Assembly (NCBI GenBank): GCA_015232335.1
Contig: JADFZV010000005.1
Span: forward strand, 1 to 64,000
Length of the DNA: 64,000 bases
Origin: Alphaproteobacteria bacterium
GTDB lineage: Bacteria > Pseudomonadota > Alphaproteobacteria > Rhodospirillales > WMHbin7
Direction of reading: 5' to 3'
The translations under genes and the position numbers were made by a program. A model generated the notes under the pieces. The model searched no databases, was not told the DNA's origin, and saw only the letters and a list, made by a program, of their open reading frames with translations. Of the stretch, positions 62,290 to 64,000 are shown piece after piece. The number at the start of each line of letters is the position of its first letter. Within the stretch, counting starts at the first letter, position 1.

Positions 62290-63342
62290 TCAGGCTTTTG
62301 TCAGACGAAGTCCCATATCGATGATAGGCCTGCCCACCTTTCCCTGTTCAAGATCGTCCAAGGCTTGATTGATCTCATGAAGCGGATAGGCCTTGGCCTT
62401 CAGCAGCCCCGATTGGATGACGCCAGCCTTCAGCAATTCGGCATAGCGGGCCATATCGCGGTCGGGCAGGCTGTCGCCCCCCCAGCAGCCGAGAAGCCGT
62501 TTTCCCTGATTAAGCTGGCGTGGATCGACCCTGAAGGTGGCATCCGCCGGAGCGTTGCCAACGACGACGACGCGCCCCCCTCGCGGGCGCACCCATTCCA
62601 AAGCGGATTCCATCACGGCTACGGATCCCGTAGCCTCGATAACGGCATCAAGCCCGCCAGGAACCAGTGCCTTGATTAATTTTGCAAGGTCACCATCCGC
62701 CGGGTTCAACATATGGCTGGCCCCGGCCGCGGCTGCAAATTTCAAGCGCTCGGGATTGCGGTCGATGGCAATGACCGGGGCACAGCCCTCGGCCACAGCC
62801 GCAACAATGGCGCACAAGCCGACGCCGCCGATGCCCACCACGGCGAAGCTTTGCCCGGTCCGGGCTTCGGCTGTATTGAGAACGGCGCCAAACCCAGTGG
62901 GTGCCGCACAGCCCAAAAGAACCGCCGCATGGGGGTCAACCCCGTCTGGCAAGGAAACCAGGCGGTTCTCGCTGACTACGGCATGGCGTTGAAAGGTGGT
63001 GACCCCCCCCGCATTTACCTTACGGCCTTGCCAGTCATAGACGGTCCCCGGCACATCGGCTCCCACACCTTTGATCCAGCCCAGAATTACCTGATCGCCG
63101 ACCCTGACCTTGGAAACGCCCTCGCCTGTCTCAAGCACACGACCAACACCTTCATGCCCCAAACAATGGGGAACAAAAGGGTCCGGGCCACGGCGCCCGC
63201 GCGCCTCCAAAATCTGCGTATGGCACACACCGCTGTGCGATATCTCGACCAGAACCTGCCCTGATTTCAAGGCAGGAATGCCGATCTCCACCAACTGCAA
63301 GGGCGCGTTCAATTCGACAAGAAGGGCGGCCTCAGTCTTCAT
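62290..63342 (-). CDS. Zinc-type alcohol dehydrogenase without structural-zinc cysteines
   Basis: The protein has 350 residues from the ATG of MKTEAALLVEL with GGGAG 9 bp upstream. MDR fold: catalytic-zinc ligands Cys40 (GVCHTQ), His63-Glu64 (GHEGVG) and Cys in LGCAAPTGFGA (around 166). The NAD(P) site is VVGIGGVGLCA. The lobe that normally carries four structural-zinc cysteines reads GADVPGTVYDWQGRKVN and has none. It resembles class III-type or S-hydroxymethyl-thiol dehydrogenases in outline. Substrate unknown. Confidence 0.82.
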   Translation of the reverse strand: MKTEAALLVELNAPLQLVEIGIPALKSGQVLVEISHSGVCHTQILEARGRRGPDPFVPHCLGHEGVGRVLETGEGVSKVRVGDQVILGWIKGVGADVPGTVYDWQGRKVNAGGVTTFQRHAVVSENRLVSLPDGVDPHAAVLLGCAAPTGFGAVLNTAEARTGQSFAVVGIGGVGLCAIVAAVAEGCAPVIAIDRNPERLKFAAAAGASHMLNPADGDLAKLIKALVPGGLDAVIEATGSVAVMESALEWVRPRGGRVVVVGNAPADATFRVDPRQLNQGKRLLGCWGGDSLPDRDMARYAELLKAGVIQSGLLKAKAYPLHEINQALDDLEQGKVGRPIIDMGLRLTKA

Positions 63343-63355
63343 ATGCAGCAACTCC

Positions 63356-64000
63356 CTATTCCGCCTGCGCGGTGTCCGACTTGAAATCCTCGATCATCAA
63401 ATCCAGCGCTTCGCGATTGCGCCCCATGGCCCGATAAGCCCTGGCCAGATATTCGCTTAGCAGGCGATGATTAAACCCCTTTGCTTTCAACTCTTCAAGA
63501 TTGGCCGCCGCCTCTTCGTACTGCTCCAGCGAGACCTGAACCATGCCAAGGCGCAGGCGAGCCTGCTGCCACAGAAAAGAAGATTGGGAAAGCTGCTTGT
63601 AGATTTCAAGCGCCTCCAACTGGCGATCCGAACGAAAGAGCGCATCGGCCCGCATCATGTAAACGTGGGGAGCTCGTTCATTGTCAAGCGAAAAGCCCTC
63701 AGACATCTCGACGACGGCGGGATAGTTGCAGCGGGAAAAGGCTGTTTGTACGCGCCACCTTTGAACGTCGCTCTTCGAAACATCCTCGAAATGGTCGAGA
63801 AGCTTATCGACCAGCGTTGTGCGACCGGACAAGGTGAATAATTCGATTGCTTCTCCCGGGTCGATCTTGGCGGGCGGAAACGCATCTAGCTGTTTGTATC
63901 TTGAAACCTCCTCGGCCTGCTCGGCCATCGACGTCTCTAGACGCTGAAATGCAGACTCTATCGCAGGCAGTGTATCATCGCCCCAGGCCAATTGCTGATG
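63356..64000 (-). CDS. TPR-like protein, cut by the window end
   Basis: The frame stays open to the end of the window, so this is the C-terminal part (at least 214 residues). Helical repeats (PHVYMMRADALFRSDRQLEALEIYKQL and LAREYRAMGR-type units) fit TPR. The C-terminus ends IEDFKSDTAQAE. It is 13 bp upstream of the alcohol dehydrogenase gene and may be cotranscribed. Function unknown. Confidence 0.65.
   Translation of the reverse strand, partial: HQQLAWGDDTLPAIESAFQRLETSMAEQAEEVSRYKQLDAFPPAKIDPGEAIELFTLSGRTTLVDKLLDHFEDVSKSDVQRWRVQTAFSRCNYPAVVEMSEGFSLDNERAPHVYMMRADALFRSDRQLEALEIYKQLSQSSFLWQQARLRLGMVQVSLEQYEEAAANLEELKAKGFNHRLLSEYLARAYRAMGRNREALDLMIEDFKSDTAQAE

Overview
The window is chromosomal DNA of a free-living alphaproteobacterium, most likely of the Rhodospirillales (Magnetospirillum-like). 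The evidence is the leuA, mreBCD-mrdA-rodA, tad/cpa pilus and gyrA-coaD-ppi gene sets, a perfect CtrA-type box (TTAA-N7-TTAA) upstream of cpaB, and a GyrA with the natural Ala at the quinolone position. Most of it is GC-rich core genome. About 48-62 kb looks more AT-rich and reads as an acquired surface-polysaccharide island. No magnetosome genes, rRNA or CRISPR were seen. One tRNA, tRNA-Lys(UUU), is present.

Layout. 0-2.9 kb: a scarred region with a REP-associated tyrosine transposase (RAYT), several solo copies of its terminal motif, a decapitated HlyC-type toxin acyltransferase and a beta-propeller protein with a frayed 3' end. 2.8-4.6 kb: an MscS channel whose stop codon lies inside the transposon end, then an ArsC-family protein. 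4.8-6.6 kb: a leucine-rich leader peptide and attenuator preceding leuA. 6.7-12.2 kb: the rod-shape operon mreB-mreC-mreD-mrdA-rodA. 12.2-22 kb (minus strand): flp, then cpaB-cpaC-cpaD-cpaE-cpaF-tadB-tadC, ending with a translationally coupled GT-C-like membrane protein. 22.2-26.2 kb: the four-gene Anbu proteasome-like operon (ATP-grasp, alpha-E, transglutaminase, Anbu). 26.2-26.9 kb: two gene fossils. 27-28.3 kb: a Fic protein and a small partner. 28.4-32.9 kb: tRNA-Lys, two cyclophilins, coaD, gyrA. 33-37.5 kb: a radical SAM protein, a hydrolase and the AmmeMemoRadiSam triad. 37.5-41.3 kb: a thiolase, PaaG-like and PaaY-like genes with an FkbM methyltransferase.

41.3-62.2 kb is the most interesting part. 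Two nucleotide-sugar enzymes precede a tightly overlapping plus-strand operon: CysC-like kinase, PEP-synthase-like kinase, class I amidotransferase-like hydrolase, nucleotidyltransferase. This gene set matches the Campylobacter jejuni Cj1415-Cj1418 enzymes that make the activated phosphoramidate of capsule. It is followed by a nucleotidyltransferase/PfkB fusion. Facing it is a roughly ten-gene minus-strand run. It carries two GSCFA proteins, an SGNH-like protein, a HAD hydrolase, a sugar dehydratase, two methyltransferases, two sulfotransferase-type proteins, a pyruvate-kinase/ATP-sulfurylase fusion with altered sulfurylase motifs, and an APS kinase. My reading is a surface-glycan decoration locus that may install both phosphoramidate and sulfate groups. 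The window ends with a zinc-family alcohol dehydrogenase lacking the structural-zinc cysteines and a TPR-like gene cut by the window edge.
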